DNA of 64,000 nucleotides from an uncultured Muribaculaceae bacterium (GTDB lineage Bacteria > Bacteroidota > Bacteroidia > Bacteroidales > Muribaculaceae), in contig CAJTNN010000006.1 of assembly GCA_910577585.1 (NCBI GenBank), positions 36,627-100,626 of the forward strand, in the 5' to 3' direction. Shown in pieces: positions 17,425 through 25,061 of the stretch (its first letter is position 1; each line of letters begins with the position of its first letter). The notes below the pieces were generated by a model. The model was given only the letters and a program-made list of their open reading frames with translations, did not search any database and was not told the DNA's origin. The translations under genes were made by a program, and so were the position numbers.

Positions 17425-17534
17425 CCTTTTTCCTCAGCACGGGTATCGGCATGGCGGTTATTCAGAAGGTTTGCCCGCTCTGTGGGCGGGGCAAAGCGTT
17501 TGCCACGTGAGAGCAGAATTCTTTATTATTTCGC

Positions 17535-18746
17535 TTAAAATGCATCGGTAAGCAAGAAGGTTCGCAACGGCATATGAGTTATTCCGTCATAATCCTTAGG
17601 TTTGGTAATGGGATCCATAGACACAACATATTTGGGATAATTGTCGGGAATCTGCATCAGATTGCCAAACTCACGTTTCATTGTCGAATCTTCATTGAGC
17701 AGATAAGAAACCTGTATGTATATTGGTTTGCCTCCCTTTTCCGCTACAAAATCTATCTCACCATTAGGAAGTGTACCTACGGCAACTTTATAGCCAAGAT
17801 TCTTCAAATGAAGATACACGGCATTCTCCATCACCTTCTCTATATCCTTTGCGCGGTCGCTGCCTACAAGTAAATTCCTTAATCCAAGATCTTCGAAGTA
17901 ATATTTATCATTGGTTTCCAGAAGCCGCTTGCCGTGTATGTCATACCGCTTGACCTTGTTGATAATATAAGCATTTGAAGCTGCTTTCAGATAATTCACA
18001 GCCGATAGCGGAGTCAACTCCACTCTCTGAGCTTTGAGATATTTCGACAGAGACGTGGCCGACACGAGTTGCCCGGTGTTGTCGCTGACATACGACATCA
18101 GATTCTCAAACAACGTGACATTACGGAGACCTTCTCTTTGCACCACATCCTTCAGCACAATGGTATTATAAATGTTCTGTACATATTCCCAAACCATGTC
18201 TTCATTTTCAAGACCGAGCCTGTAAAGATGAGGAAGTCCACCAAATGACAGATATTTTTCAAGACTTTCCGGCGAGTCTTCAAGATTGTGGAAGCGGAGA
18301 AATTCACGGTAAGACAGACTCTGGATATGGATGTCGATATATCGTCCTCCAAGATAGGTTGACAACTCTGATGAAAGCATTTTGGCGTTGCTTCCGGTCA
18401 CGATTATCTGGCACTCTTCATCAGCATTCAGGCTTCTCAAAGTATTCTCGAAACCTTCAATATCCTGCACCTCATCTATCAGGAGATAATTATCCCCATC
18501 TTCAGAAAATTTTCCTTGGATATAATCAGCCAGGTCAGAATCGTTTTTTATTGAGTCGTATTTGTTCTTCTCCTTATTTATATATACGATGTTTGCGTCA
18601 GGGTGATTCTGGCGGATAATTTCAGCAAGATTACGAAGCACATAACTTTTACCCACTCGACGCTGACCGGTGAGAGCTATCATCATACCCTTGTTCAAAA
18701 ACCTCAGAATATGGTCAATGTATATTAGTCGCGAAATGATTTCCAT
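17535..18746 (-). CDS. AAA-type ATPase with DUF4143 nuclease-like domain
   Basis: This 403-residue protein has an N-terminal AAA_14 ATPase with Walker A TGQRRVGKS (residues 25-33), Walker B LLIDEVQD near 90 and sensor VTGSNAKML near 117. The C-terminal DUF4143 domain has the restriction-endonuclease-like core GEIDFVAEKGGKPIYIQVSY (D...E-x-K-like, with Q in the usual Lys position) near 330. Such proteins are common stand-alone genes in Bacteroidetes and are of uncertain role. Its promoter region carries a nested inverted repeat, which may be an operator. Confidence 0.88.
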   Translation of the reverse strand: MEIISRLIYIDHILRFLNKGMMIALTGQRRVGKSYVLRNLAEIIRQNHPDANIVYINKEKNKYDSIKNDSDLADYIQGKFSEDGDNYLLIDEVQDIEGFENTLRSLNADEECQIIVTGSNAKMLSSELSTYLGGRYIDIHIQSLSYREFLRFHNLEDSPESLEKYLSFGGLPHLYRLGLENEDMVWEYVQNIYNTIVLKDVVQREGLRNVTLFENLMSYVSDNTGQLVSATSLSKYLKAQRVELTPLSAVNYLKAASNAYIINKVKRYDIHGKRLLETNDKYYFEDLGLRNLLVGSDRAKDIEKVMENAVYLHLKNLGYKVAVGTLPNGEIDFVAEKGGKPIYIQVSYLLNEDSTMKREFGNLMQIPDNYPKYVVSMDPITKPKDYDGITHMPLRTFLLTDAF

Positions 18747-18760
18747 GTGGCGAAGTTAGC

Positions 18761-18830
18761 GAATTTTATTTGTTATACCAAACAAAATCTCATAGTAAAC
18801 TAATTTTGTTAATCGTACCAAATAAAATTC
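18761..18830. promoter_or_regulatory. Nested inverted repeat in front of the AAA/DUF4143 gene
   Basis: GAATTTTATTTG (18761-18772) pairs perfectly with CAAATAAAATTC (18819-18830), and ACAAAAT/ATTTTGT form an inner pair. TACCAAA occurs twice inside. It starts 14 bases upstream of the ATG at 18746, so it could be an operator or a leader structure for that gene. Confidence 0.5.
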
Positions 18831-18870
18831 TCCTATCGAATGCAGCGAGAGACGGAGCGGTCTTAGGTGT

Positions 18871-19000
18871 TTTAATTTATATTTTGGCATTTTTCGACCC
18901 TCTTCATCGGTCGTGATGCCCGCATCGCTCCCTCTTCGAGAGCCGAAACCTGCTCAACATCTTAATTAACCTTGACCTTGAAAAAAGTTTAAACAACTTC
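18871..19000. repeat. Dispersed inverted-repeat element, copy C (one end missing)
   Basis: This copy keeps the central GCGATGCGGGCATCGC-type fold (here with GATGCCCGCATCGC) and the right end GTTTAAACAACTTC (18987-19000). The left terminal GAAGTTGTTTAAAC is absent. It has the same orientation as the copy at 20996 and lies between the AAA ATPase and tRNA-Ser genes. Confidence 0.75.
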
Positions 19001-19075
19001 AAGACAAAAAACCGCAGAACTATTTGATAGTCTGCGGTTTGTTGCTTGTAGTCCGATTTTGGTCGGATTGGATTG

Positions 19076-19162
19076 CGGAAAGACAGGGATTCGAACCCTG
19101 GGTACCCGTAAGGGTACAACGGTTTTCGAGACCGTCCCGATCGACCACTCCGGCATCTTTCC
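19076..19162 (-). tRNA. tRNA-Ser (anticodon CGA)
   Basis: Read on the minus strand, the 87-base gene begins GGAAAGATGCCGGAGTGG and ends with the TCTTTCC acceptor arm plus discriminator G. The anticodon arm is ACGGT-CTCGAAA-ACCGT, giving anticodon CGA (codon UCG). The long variable arm TACCCTTACGGGTA and the T-arm GGGTTCGAATCCC are typical of class II tRNA-Ser. CCA is not encoded. Confidence 0.95.
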
Positions 19163-19327
19163 AGTCGGTGTTTCTGATAGCGAGTGCAAAGTTACAACTT
19201 TTTTTTTATTCTCACAATCTGGGCCGGATTTTTTTTTCAGTTTTTTCCACGGCTCTTTCATTTAAAATTTCTTGGACAGGCTATACTAAACCCTATTTTG
19301 TTTCATTTTTGACGTGGATTTAGTGGT

Positions 19328-19356
19328 GCCATCGGGAGGGATCCCGGTGGCTTTTT
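19328..19356 (+). terminator. Orphan intrinsic terminator
   Basis: GCCATCGGGA and TCCCGGTGGC (19328-19351) form a 10-bp stem with one G-T pair, followed directly by TTTTT. No intact plus-strand gene precedes it, so it may be the tail of a lost gene or end readthrough from upstream. The remainder of 19163-19480 shows no gene. Confidence 0.55.
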
Positions 19357-19480
19357 ATCGTCACTTGTCTGTATGGAAGATTTTTAATATCTTTGCCATT
19401 GAAAAACAAAACCCGATAGCTTGATATACAGGGGCTACCGGGGATCAACACTGCAAAGGTAGTGCTTCTTTTTCATTTGA

Positions 19481-19714
19481 ACAAATTTCAATGAACTTGA
19501 TCATGTGAATTCACTGAGAAATAGGATTGCACACCATGAGCCAATTTGTTTTCCAACTGGATTTGCGGAAATATCTACTGATTATGTAAGATGGATTTAT
19601 GCCAGAATTCAGATACTATTCAGTTGGATGGGCATCGATAGTTGTTCTTTCCTCAACGGACTTGACCACGTAATAAGTGTTTGTGATGCCATTGACAGAT
19701 TAAAAGCCCGTTAA
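19481..19714 (+). pseudogene. Abi-like (Abi_2) gene remnant, C-terminal part
   Basis: The open frame reads FNELDHVNSLRNRIAHHEPICF, the conserved C-terminal RNRIAHHEP motif of Abi_2-type abortive-infection proteins, and ends AIDRLKAR. In-frame TGA at 19478 cuts it off, and the preceding sequence does not supply the N-terminal domain, so about two thirds of the gene is missing. The RNxxxH motif of this HEPN-like RNase family is intact (RNRIAHH), but the fragment is unlikely to be functional. Its loss next to a tRNA gene and repeat copy C points to deletion in this region. Confidence 0.65.
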
Positions 19715-20036
19715 TCTTAAGCTGGCTAAAGGGAAAATCGGTCTGAAGGGTGCGCGGAGTCGGGGAGCGGGTAGTGGGAGTGGGCCGGAGGCAGGCTGAA
19801 GGGGCTCAGAGAGATGGATGTGGGGGAGGGGTGAGGTGTTCTCTTGGTGAGTTTTCGGAAGTGGCGCGGCGCTTTTGGGCGCTATTATTTGGGAGAGTGG
19901 GCTTTTTTCACTATTTTTGTCGTGATTTGTCGTGGAGTGTGCCGAGGGTGGCTCAGCACGCGCCGGAATCTTGCGCCGGGCCGAAAGAGTCTTCAGTCAG
20001 CCGGTGGATGTATAACCTACTTACTAATTGAATGAT
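19715..20036. other. Intergenic region before the rfb cluster
   Basis: This stretch of about 320 bases is G-rich on the plus strand. Open frames here lack coding character. It presumably contains the promoter of rfbA, but I see no clear TAnnTTTG box. Confidence 0.4.
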
Positions 20037-20942
20037 ATGAAGGGAATAGTTTTGGCCGGAGGCTCCGGCACACGACTCTATCCAATCACCAAGGGTGTCT
20101 CGAAGCAGATGCTTCCTATCTATGATAAGCCGATGGTGTATTATCCCATCTCGACCCTTATGTCGGCCGGAATCAGGGATATACTCATCATCTCGACCCC
20201 TTATGACCTGCCGGGATTCCGCCGCCTTCTCGGCGACGGTTCGGATTATGGTGTGCACTTCGAATATGCCGAGCAGCCGTCGCCCGACGGACTGGCGCAG
20301 GCTTTCATCATCGGCCGCGACTTTATCGGCGATGATGCGGCGTGTCTGGTGCTGGGCGACAACATCTTCCATGGCGCGGGCTTCAATCCGATGCTTGCAA
20401 AGGCTGTGGAGGATGCCGAGAAGCATGACAAGGCTACGGTGTTCGGTTATTGGGTCGACGACCCCGAGCGCTACGGTGTGGCCGAATTCGACGAGCAGGG
20501 GAAGTGTCTCTCGATTGAGGAGAAGCCGGCGCATCCGAAGTCGAACTATGCCGTGGTGGGGTTATATTTCTATCCCAACAGTGTGGTGGATGTGGCTGCC
20601 CATATCAAGCCCTCGGCGCGCGGTGAGCTTGAGATCACCACTGTCAATCAGGAGTATCTTGAGCGTGGCGACCTGCAGGTGAGTGTGCTGCCGCGAGGCT
20701 TCGCCTGGCTCGACACCGGCACACATGACTCTCTGGCCGAAGCCTCTATATATGTGGAGGTCCTTGAGAAGCGCCAGGGGTTGAAGATAGCATGTCTTGA
20801 GGGTATCGCCTACCGCAAGGGATGGATTTCGAAAGAGAAACTCACCGAGCTTGCAAAGCCGATGCTCAAGAATCAGTATGGCCAGTATCTGATGAAGGTG
20901 GTGGCCGAACTTGACCGGACTCATTCAAGCAATCTTGACTAA
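20037..20942 (+). CDS. rfbA: Glucose-1-phosphate thymidylyltransferase
   Basis: This 301-residue enzyme makes dTDP-glucose from dTTP and glucose-1-phosphate, the first step of dTDP-L-rhamnose synthesis. The nucleotidyltransferase signature LAGGSGTRLYPITKGVSKQ is at residues 6-24, followed by PIYDKPMVYYP, LVLGDNIFHG near 107, and LPRGFAWLDTGTH near 217. The length fits RmlA. ATG 20037 is chosen over an in-frame TTG at 20028. The other three rhamnose genes follow, but a 195-bp repeat element separates rfbA from rfbC. Confidence 0.95.
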   Translation: MKGIVLAGGSGTRLYPITKGVSKQMLPIYDKPMVYYPISTLMSAGIRDILIISTPYDLPGFRRLLGDGSDYGVHFEYAEQPSPDGLAQAFIIGRDFIGDDAACLVLGDNIFHGAGFNPMLAKAVEDAEKHDKATVFGYWVDDPERYGVAEFDEQGKCLSIEEKPAHPKSNYAVVGLYFYPNSVVDVAAHIKPSARGELEITTVNQEYLERGDLQVSVLPRGFAWLDTGTHDSLAEASIYVEVLEKRQGLKIACLEGIAYRKGWISKEKLTELAKPMLKNQYGQYLMKVVAELDRTHSSNLD

Positions 20943-20995
20943 AGTTTAGACAACTTTTAGCTCCTGAGGCTGGCTTGCGTAAAAAAGAAATCACA

Positions 20996-21190
20996 GAAGT
21001 TGTTTAAACTTTTTTACGAAAAACATAAAATGAAGAGATTCTTTTTTCTTCAAGCGCAATCTTAATTAATATTTTGGCATCTTTCGACCCTCTTCATCGG
21101 TCGCGATGCCCGCATCGCTCTCTCTTCGAGAGTCGAAACCTGCTCAAAATCTTAATTAACCTTGCACTTGAAAAAAGTTTAAACAACTTC
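20996..21190. repeat. Dispersed inverted-repeat element, copy B (195 bp), inside the rfb cluster
   Basis: The ends are GAAGTTGTTTAAAC (20996-21009) and GTTTAAACAACTTC (21177-21190). The interior matches copy A in reverse orientation, with AT-rich arms and a central GCGATGCCCGCATCGC fold. It separates rfbA from rfbC; its right end is 17 bases before the rfbC start. Confidence 0.85.
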
Positions 21191-21207
21191 ACAGGATAAA
21201 ATTAGAA

Positions 21208-21765
21208 ATGGAGGTAATAAAGACCAAACTCGACGGTGTGCTGATTCTGGAGCCCAGAATCTTCACTGACGCGCGGGGATATTTTTTCGAGAGTTACAAT
21301 AAGCGTGCCTTCGACGAGGCCGTGGGACGCAAGGTGGATTTTGTGCAGGACAACGAGAGCGCGTCGACATATGGCGTGATGCGCGGCCTTCACTTCCAAC
21401 GTCCGCCGCATGCACAGGCCAAGCTGGTGAGATGCGTCAAGGGGCGTGTGCTCGATGTGGCGGTCGATATCCGCAAGGGTTCGCCTACGTATGGCTGCCA
21501 TGTGGCTGTGGAACTTTCGGAAGATAATCACCGCCAGTTCTTTATTCCGCGCGGTTTCGCCCATGGCTTCGCCGTGCTGAGCGAGGAGGCGGTCTTCCAG
21601 TATAAGTGCGACAACTATTACGCTCCCGAGGCCGACGGCGGCATAGCCATCACAGATGCCGAGCTTGGCATCGACTGGCAGATTCCTGTGGCCGAGGCCA
21701 TACTCTCGGAGAAGGATACGCGGCATCCGTTGCTGCGCGATTTCGATTCACCCTTCGAATATTGA
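21208..21765 (+). CDS. rfbC: dTDP-4-dehydrorhamnose 3,5-epimerase
   Basis: This 185-residue cupin epimerises carbons 3 and 5 of dTDP-4-keto-6-deoxyglucose. RmlC landmarks are present: DxRGYFFESYN near residue 22, FVQDNESAS near 46, GVMRGLHFQRPP with the catalytic His near 62, KLVRCVKGRVLDVAVDIRKGSPTYG near 73 and FFIPRGFAHGFAVLSE near 112. It is close to full length. It lies downstream of repeat copy B, so it may be expressed from a promoter in or near that element, or by readthrough from rfbA. Confidence 0.95.
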   Translation: MEVIKTKLDGVLILEPRIFTDARGYFFESYNKRAFDEAVGRKVDFVQDNESASTYGVMRGLHFQRPPHAQAKLVRCVKGRVLDVAVDIRKGSPTYGCHVAVELSEDNHRQFFIPRGFAHGFAVLSEEAVFQYKCDNYYAPEADGGIAITDAELGIDWQIPVAEAILSEKDTRHPLLRDFDSPFEY

Positions 21766-21832
21766 GTAGCTTGCCGGCAGAAAAAGCCTGAAAATGGATG
21801 AGGATGGGACCAATATCAACAATAAAGAAAGT

Positions 21833-22705
21833 ATGAATATACTCGTAACCGGCGCCAACGGCCAGCTCGGCACATCGCTGCGCAATGCTGTGGCCGGATC
21901 AAAACATAATTACATTTTTACAGATGTGGCCGAGCTCGACATCACCGATGCGGCAGCCGTGGCCAAAGCTGTAGAGGATAATCAGATTGACGCCATCGTG
22001 AATTGCGCGGCCTATACGAATGTCGACCGTGCGGAGGATGACGCTGAGTTTGCCGAGGTGCTCAATGCGGGCGCTGTGGCCAATCTTGCCAAGGCGATGG
22101 CTGCGCGTGACGGGCGCCTGATACACATCAGCACTGACTATGTGTTTGGTGGCAATGCCGGCAACACACCGCGCGGTGAGGATGAACCCACGAATCCCAC
22201 CGGAGTCTACGGTCTGACGAAGCTTCATGGCGAGCAGGCCATCGCCGAGGCGGGTGCCAGGGCCATCGTGCTGCGCACGGCGTGGCTATACAGCGAATAT
22301 GGCAACAACTTCCTCAAGACGATGCTGCGTCTCACGGCTGAGCGCAAAGAGCTGAAGGTGGTGTTTGACCAGGCCGGCACACCCACTTATGCCGCCGATC
22401 TTGCCGAGGCAATCGCTGACATTCTGGAGAATGACAAATTTGACGGCAACGAGGGTGTATATCATTTCTCGAACGAGGGTGTATGCTCGTGGTACGATTT
22501 CACACGCCATATCGCGGAGATTGCCGGCAATGACGATTGCGATGTGCAGCCGTGTCATTCGGATGAGTTCCCCTCGAAGGTGGTGAGACCCAGCTATTCG
22601 GTGCTCGACAAGACGCTGTTCAAGCGCACTTTCGGTCGCACGATACCCTATTGGACCGATTCGCTGCGCAAGTGCATGGCCCATATGAAGCAGATGGCTG
22701 AGTAA
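21833..22705 (+). CDS. rfbD: dTDP-4-dehydrorhamnose reductase
   Basis: This 290-residue NAD(P)H-dependent short-chain dehydrogenase makes dTDP-L-rhamnose. The Rossmann motif ILVTGANGQLGTSL follows the start directly, VNCAAYTNVDRAEDD lies near residue 60, STDYVFGG near 101, the catalytic YGLTKLHGE (YxxxK) near 125, and RTAWLYSEYGNNF near 152. ATG 21833 places the glycine-rich loop at the family's usual position and has an A-rich leader; an earlier in-frame ATG at 21794 would add 13 residues. Confidence 0.94.
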   Translation: MNILVTGANGQLGTSLRNAVAGSKHNYIFTDVAELDITDAAAVAKAVEDNQIDAIVNCAAYTNVDRAEDDAEFAEVLNAGAVANLAKAMAARDGRLIHISTDYVFGGNAGNTPRGEDEPTNPTGVYGLTKLHGEQAIAEAGARAIVLRTAWLYSEYGNNFLKTMLRLTAERKELKVVFDQAGTPTYAADLAEAIADILENDKFDGNEGVYHFSNEGVCSWYDFTRHIAEIAGNDDCDVQPCHSDEFPSKVVRPSYSVLDKTLFKRTFGRTIPYWTDSLRKCMAHMKQMAE

Positions 22706-22752
22706 TGATTCCCCGCAGCTTCAACTACTTACTATTTAAAGGTTAAACAGAG

Positions 22753-23895
22753 ATGCAGAAATATAAAAGAAATATACTTATCACCGGTGGCGCCGGATTT
22801 ATCGGCAGCCATGTGGTGAGACTCTTCGTCAACAAATATCCCGACTATCATATCATCAACCTCGATAAGCTTACCTACGCCGGCAATCTGGCCAACCTGA
22901 AAGATATCGAGGCGAAACCCAACTACACCTTTGTCAAGGCCGACATCGCTGATCTTGATGAGATGCGCCGCATAGTGAAGGAGTATGAGGTAGACGGCGT
23001 AATCCATCTGGCCGCCGAGAGCCATGTCGACCGCTCGATAAAGGACCCCTTCACGTTCGCCCGAACCAATGTGATGGGCACATTGGCCCTGCTCCAGGCA
23101 GCTAAAGAATACTGGGACACCCTGCCGGAGAAGTATGAGGGGAAACTTTTCTACCATATCTCTACCGATGAGGTATACGGTGCTCTCGAGCTGACTGCCC
23201 CCGAGGGTATCGACTCACCCTTCACCACCAAGGCATCGTCAGAGCATCATCATGCCTATGGCGAGGAATTCTTTGTGGAGACCACCAAGTATAATCCGCA
23301 TTCGCCGTACTCGGCATCAAAGGCTTCGAGCGATCACTTCGTGCGCGCATACCACGACACCTACGGCATGCCCACACTGGTGACCAATTGCTCGAACAAC
23401 TACGGTCCCTATCAATTCCCCGAGAAACTGATACCACTCTTCATCAACAATATACGTCATCGCAAACCGCTGCCGGTGTATGGCAAGGGTGAGAATGTGC
23501 GCGACTGGCTCTTCGTAGAGGACCACGCACGTGCGATCGACCTGATTTTCCATAAAGGCAAAGTGGCTGACACATACAATATCGGCGGCTTCAACGAGTG
23601 GAAGAATATCGACATCATCAAGGTGCTTATCCGCACCGTCGACCGTCTGCTCGGCAACCCCGAGGGATACAGCGATGAACTTATCACCTACGTCACCGAC
23701 CGCGCCGGCCACGACCTGCGTTATGCCATCGACAGCCGTAAGCTGCAGAGCGAACTCGGCTGGGAACCCTCGCTGCAGTTTGAGGAGGGTATCGAGAAGA
23801 CCGTGAAGTGGTATCTCGACAATCAGGAATGGATCGACACCATCACTTCGGGTGATTATCAGAAATACTACGACGACATGTATGGCAAGCGTTGA
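22753..23895 (+). CDS. rfbB: dTDP-glucose 4,6-dehydratase
   Basis: This 380-residue extended SDR enzyme converts dTDP-glucose to the 4-keto-6-deoxy sugar. It has the NAD motif TGGAGFIGSH (residues 11-20), HLAAESHVDRSI near 82, STDEVYGAL near 137, YSASKASSDHF (catalytic YxxxK) near 182 and RDWLFVEDHARAID near 250. The length is slightly above the usual 350 because of an insertion near residues 150-175. It is the last gene of the rhamnose cluster, and a hairpin follows at 24007-24034. Confidence 0.95.
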   Translation: MQKYKRNILITGGAGFIGSHVVRLFVNKYPDYHIINLDKLTYAGNLANLKDIEAKPNYTFVKADIADLDEMRRIVKEYEVDGVIHLAAESHVDRSIKDPFTFARTNVMGTLALLQAAKEYWDTLPEKYEGKLFYHISTDEVYGALELTAPEGIDSPFTTKASSEHHHAYGEEFFVETTKYNPHSPYSASKASSDHFVRAYHDTYGMPTLVTNCSNNYGPYQFPEKLIPLFINNIRHRKPLPVYGKGENVRDWLFVEDHARAIDLIFHKGKVADTYNIGGFNEWKNIDIIKVLIRTVDRLLGNPEGYSDELITYVTDRAGHDLRYAIDSRKLQSELGWEPSLQFEEGIEKTVKWYLDNQEWIDTITSGDYQKYYDDMYGKR

Positions 23896-24006
23896 CCGCT
23901 GACGCCACACGACTATCGACCGACAAGGCAGCCCCGGACGTGGAATTATTCATGAGCTTATTGTGCGAATCCATATAACATTTAAGTCGGCCGCCACGTT
24001 ATAAAT

Positions 24007-24044
24007 GAGGGAGACTTCTTCGCGAAGCCTCCCTCAGCCCTTTT
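24007..24044 (+). terminator. Terminator hairpin after the rfb cluster
   Basis: GAGGGAG-A-CTTC and GAAG-C-CTCCCTC form a long stem around a short loop (24007-24034), followed by AGCCCTTTT. It ends the rfb transcript. Confidence 0.7.
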
Positions 24045-24051
24045 CATAGAA

Positions 24052-24065
24052 GTTTAAACAACTTC
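24052..24065. repeat. Solo GTTTAAACAACTTC end in a 5' leader
   Basis: This is a perfect copy of the terminal 14 bases of the larger dispersed repeat, with no element body beside it. It lies 24 bases before the nucleoside phosphorylase start, in the same orientation to the gene as the end before rfbC. Confidence 0.7.
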
Positions 24066-24089
24066 CTAACCTTAGATAAAATTTGCCTT

Positions 24090-24980
24090 ATGATACCAGA
24101 ACTCTCACCCGACCGAGTGATTCCCCCCTCCGAACTCATAATCAACTCTGACGGAAGCGCATTCCACATCCACCTGCGTCCCGACCAACTGCGCGACAAT
24201 ATCATACTTGTCGGCGATCCCGGGCGTGTGAGCATGGTGGCCTCATACTTCGACACGATAGACTACGACGTGCAGTCGCGCGAGTTTCATGCCATCGCCG
24301 GCACCTATAAAGGGAAGCCTCTGATGTGCATCTCGCATGGTATAGGGTCTGACAATATAGAGATTGTGGTCACAGAGCTCGACGCTCTTGCCAATGTGGA
24401 TTTCGCCACACGCAAGGTGCGCCCAGAACACCGCACGCTGCGCATGGTGCGTGTGGGCACCTCTGGCTCTTTGCAGGAGGATATACATATCGGTGATTTC
24501 GTGATGGCCGCCAAGGGGGTCGGCACCGATGGAATACTCAACTATTATGCCGGTCGCGACAAGGTGTGCGATCTGGAGTTTGAGCGCGAATTCATGGCCC
24601 ACACGGGATGGTTGCCATCGTGGGCAGCCCCATATGCTGTGGATGCCGATGCGGAACTTCTGCGTGAGATTGGTCGCGATGATATGATTCATGGCAATAC
24701 GATCTCTGCCGTAGGTTTCTATGCCCCGCAGGGGCGCATGGTGCGTCTGCGGTTGGCCGACCCGGACCTGAATGAGAAGATTGAATCGTTCAGCTACAAG
24801 GGTCGACGGGTCACTAATTTCGAGATGGAGTCAGGATGTCTGCAAGGTATGGCACGCCTGCTCGGTCATAAGGCGATGACTGTGTGCTGCATTATCGCCG
24901 AGCGTCGTCTCACGCAGGCTAATCCCGATTACAAGCCGGCTGTGCGCCGATTGATCGAGACTGTGCTTGACAGAATCTGA
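24090..24980 (+). CDS. Nucleoside phosphorylase (uridine phosphorylase-like)
   Basis: This 296-residue enzyme of the PNP/UDP phosphorylase family cleaves nucleosides with phosphate. It shows VGDPGRVSMVASYFD (phosphate-binding GDPGR) near residue 41, SHGIGSDNIEIVVTEL near 82, VRVGTSGSLQEDI near 120 and TNFEMESGCLQGMA near 235, where the Glu of MES binds ribose. The length is longer than bacterial Udp by about 40 residues. Base specificity cannot be stated. It stands alone between the rfb cluster and dprA. Confidence 0.9.
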   Translation: MIPELSPDRVIPPSELIINSDGSAFHIHLRPDQLRDNIILVGDPGRVSMVASYFDTIDYDVQSREFHAIAGTYKGKPLMCISHGIGSDNIEIVVTELDALANVDFATRKVRPEHRTLRMVRVGTSGSLQEDIHIGDFVMAAKGVGTDGILNYYAGRDKVCDLEFEREFMAHTGWLPSWAAPYAVDADAELLREIGRDDMIHGNTISAVGFYAPQGRMVRLRLADPDLNEKIESFSYKGRRVTNFEMESGCLQGMARLLGHKAMTVCCIIAERRLTQANPDYKPAVRRLIETVLDRI

Positions 24981-24997
24981 CTCACGGATTCTTACGC

Positions 24998-25031
24998 TTA
25001 GTAGTTGCTAAGAATTAAATTAAACAACTTC
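24998..25031. repeat. Joined fragments of both dispersed repeat families
   Basis: TTAGTAGTTGCTAAGAATTAA resembles the end of the 80-bp family and runs directly into AATTAAACAACTTC, which resembles the end of the 190-bp family. The junction lies between the phosphorylase stop and dprA start. Confidence 0.5.
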
Positions 25032-25061
25032 ACTATCTAATCTCCTTGAGCCGCCCCGGTG

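Noticed and set aside
19076..19162. tRNA-Ser as integration site of the AT-rich island
   Set aside because: No integrase and no duplicated tRNA 3' end were found, and an unrelated ATPase gene and repeat copy lie between the island and the tRNA.
20095..20682. Long plus-strand frame inside rfbA in another reading frame
   Set aside because: The rfbA frame carries all the conserved motifs; the second frame is rich in Ser and Arg without domain pattern.
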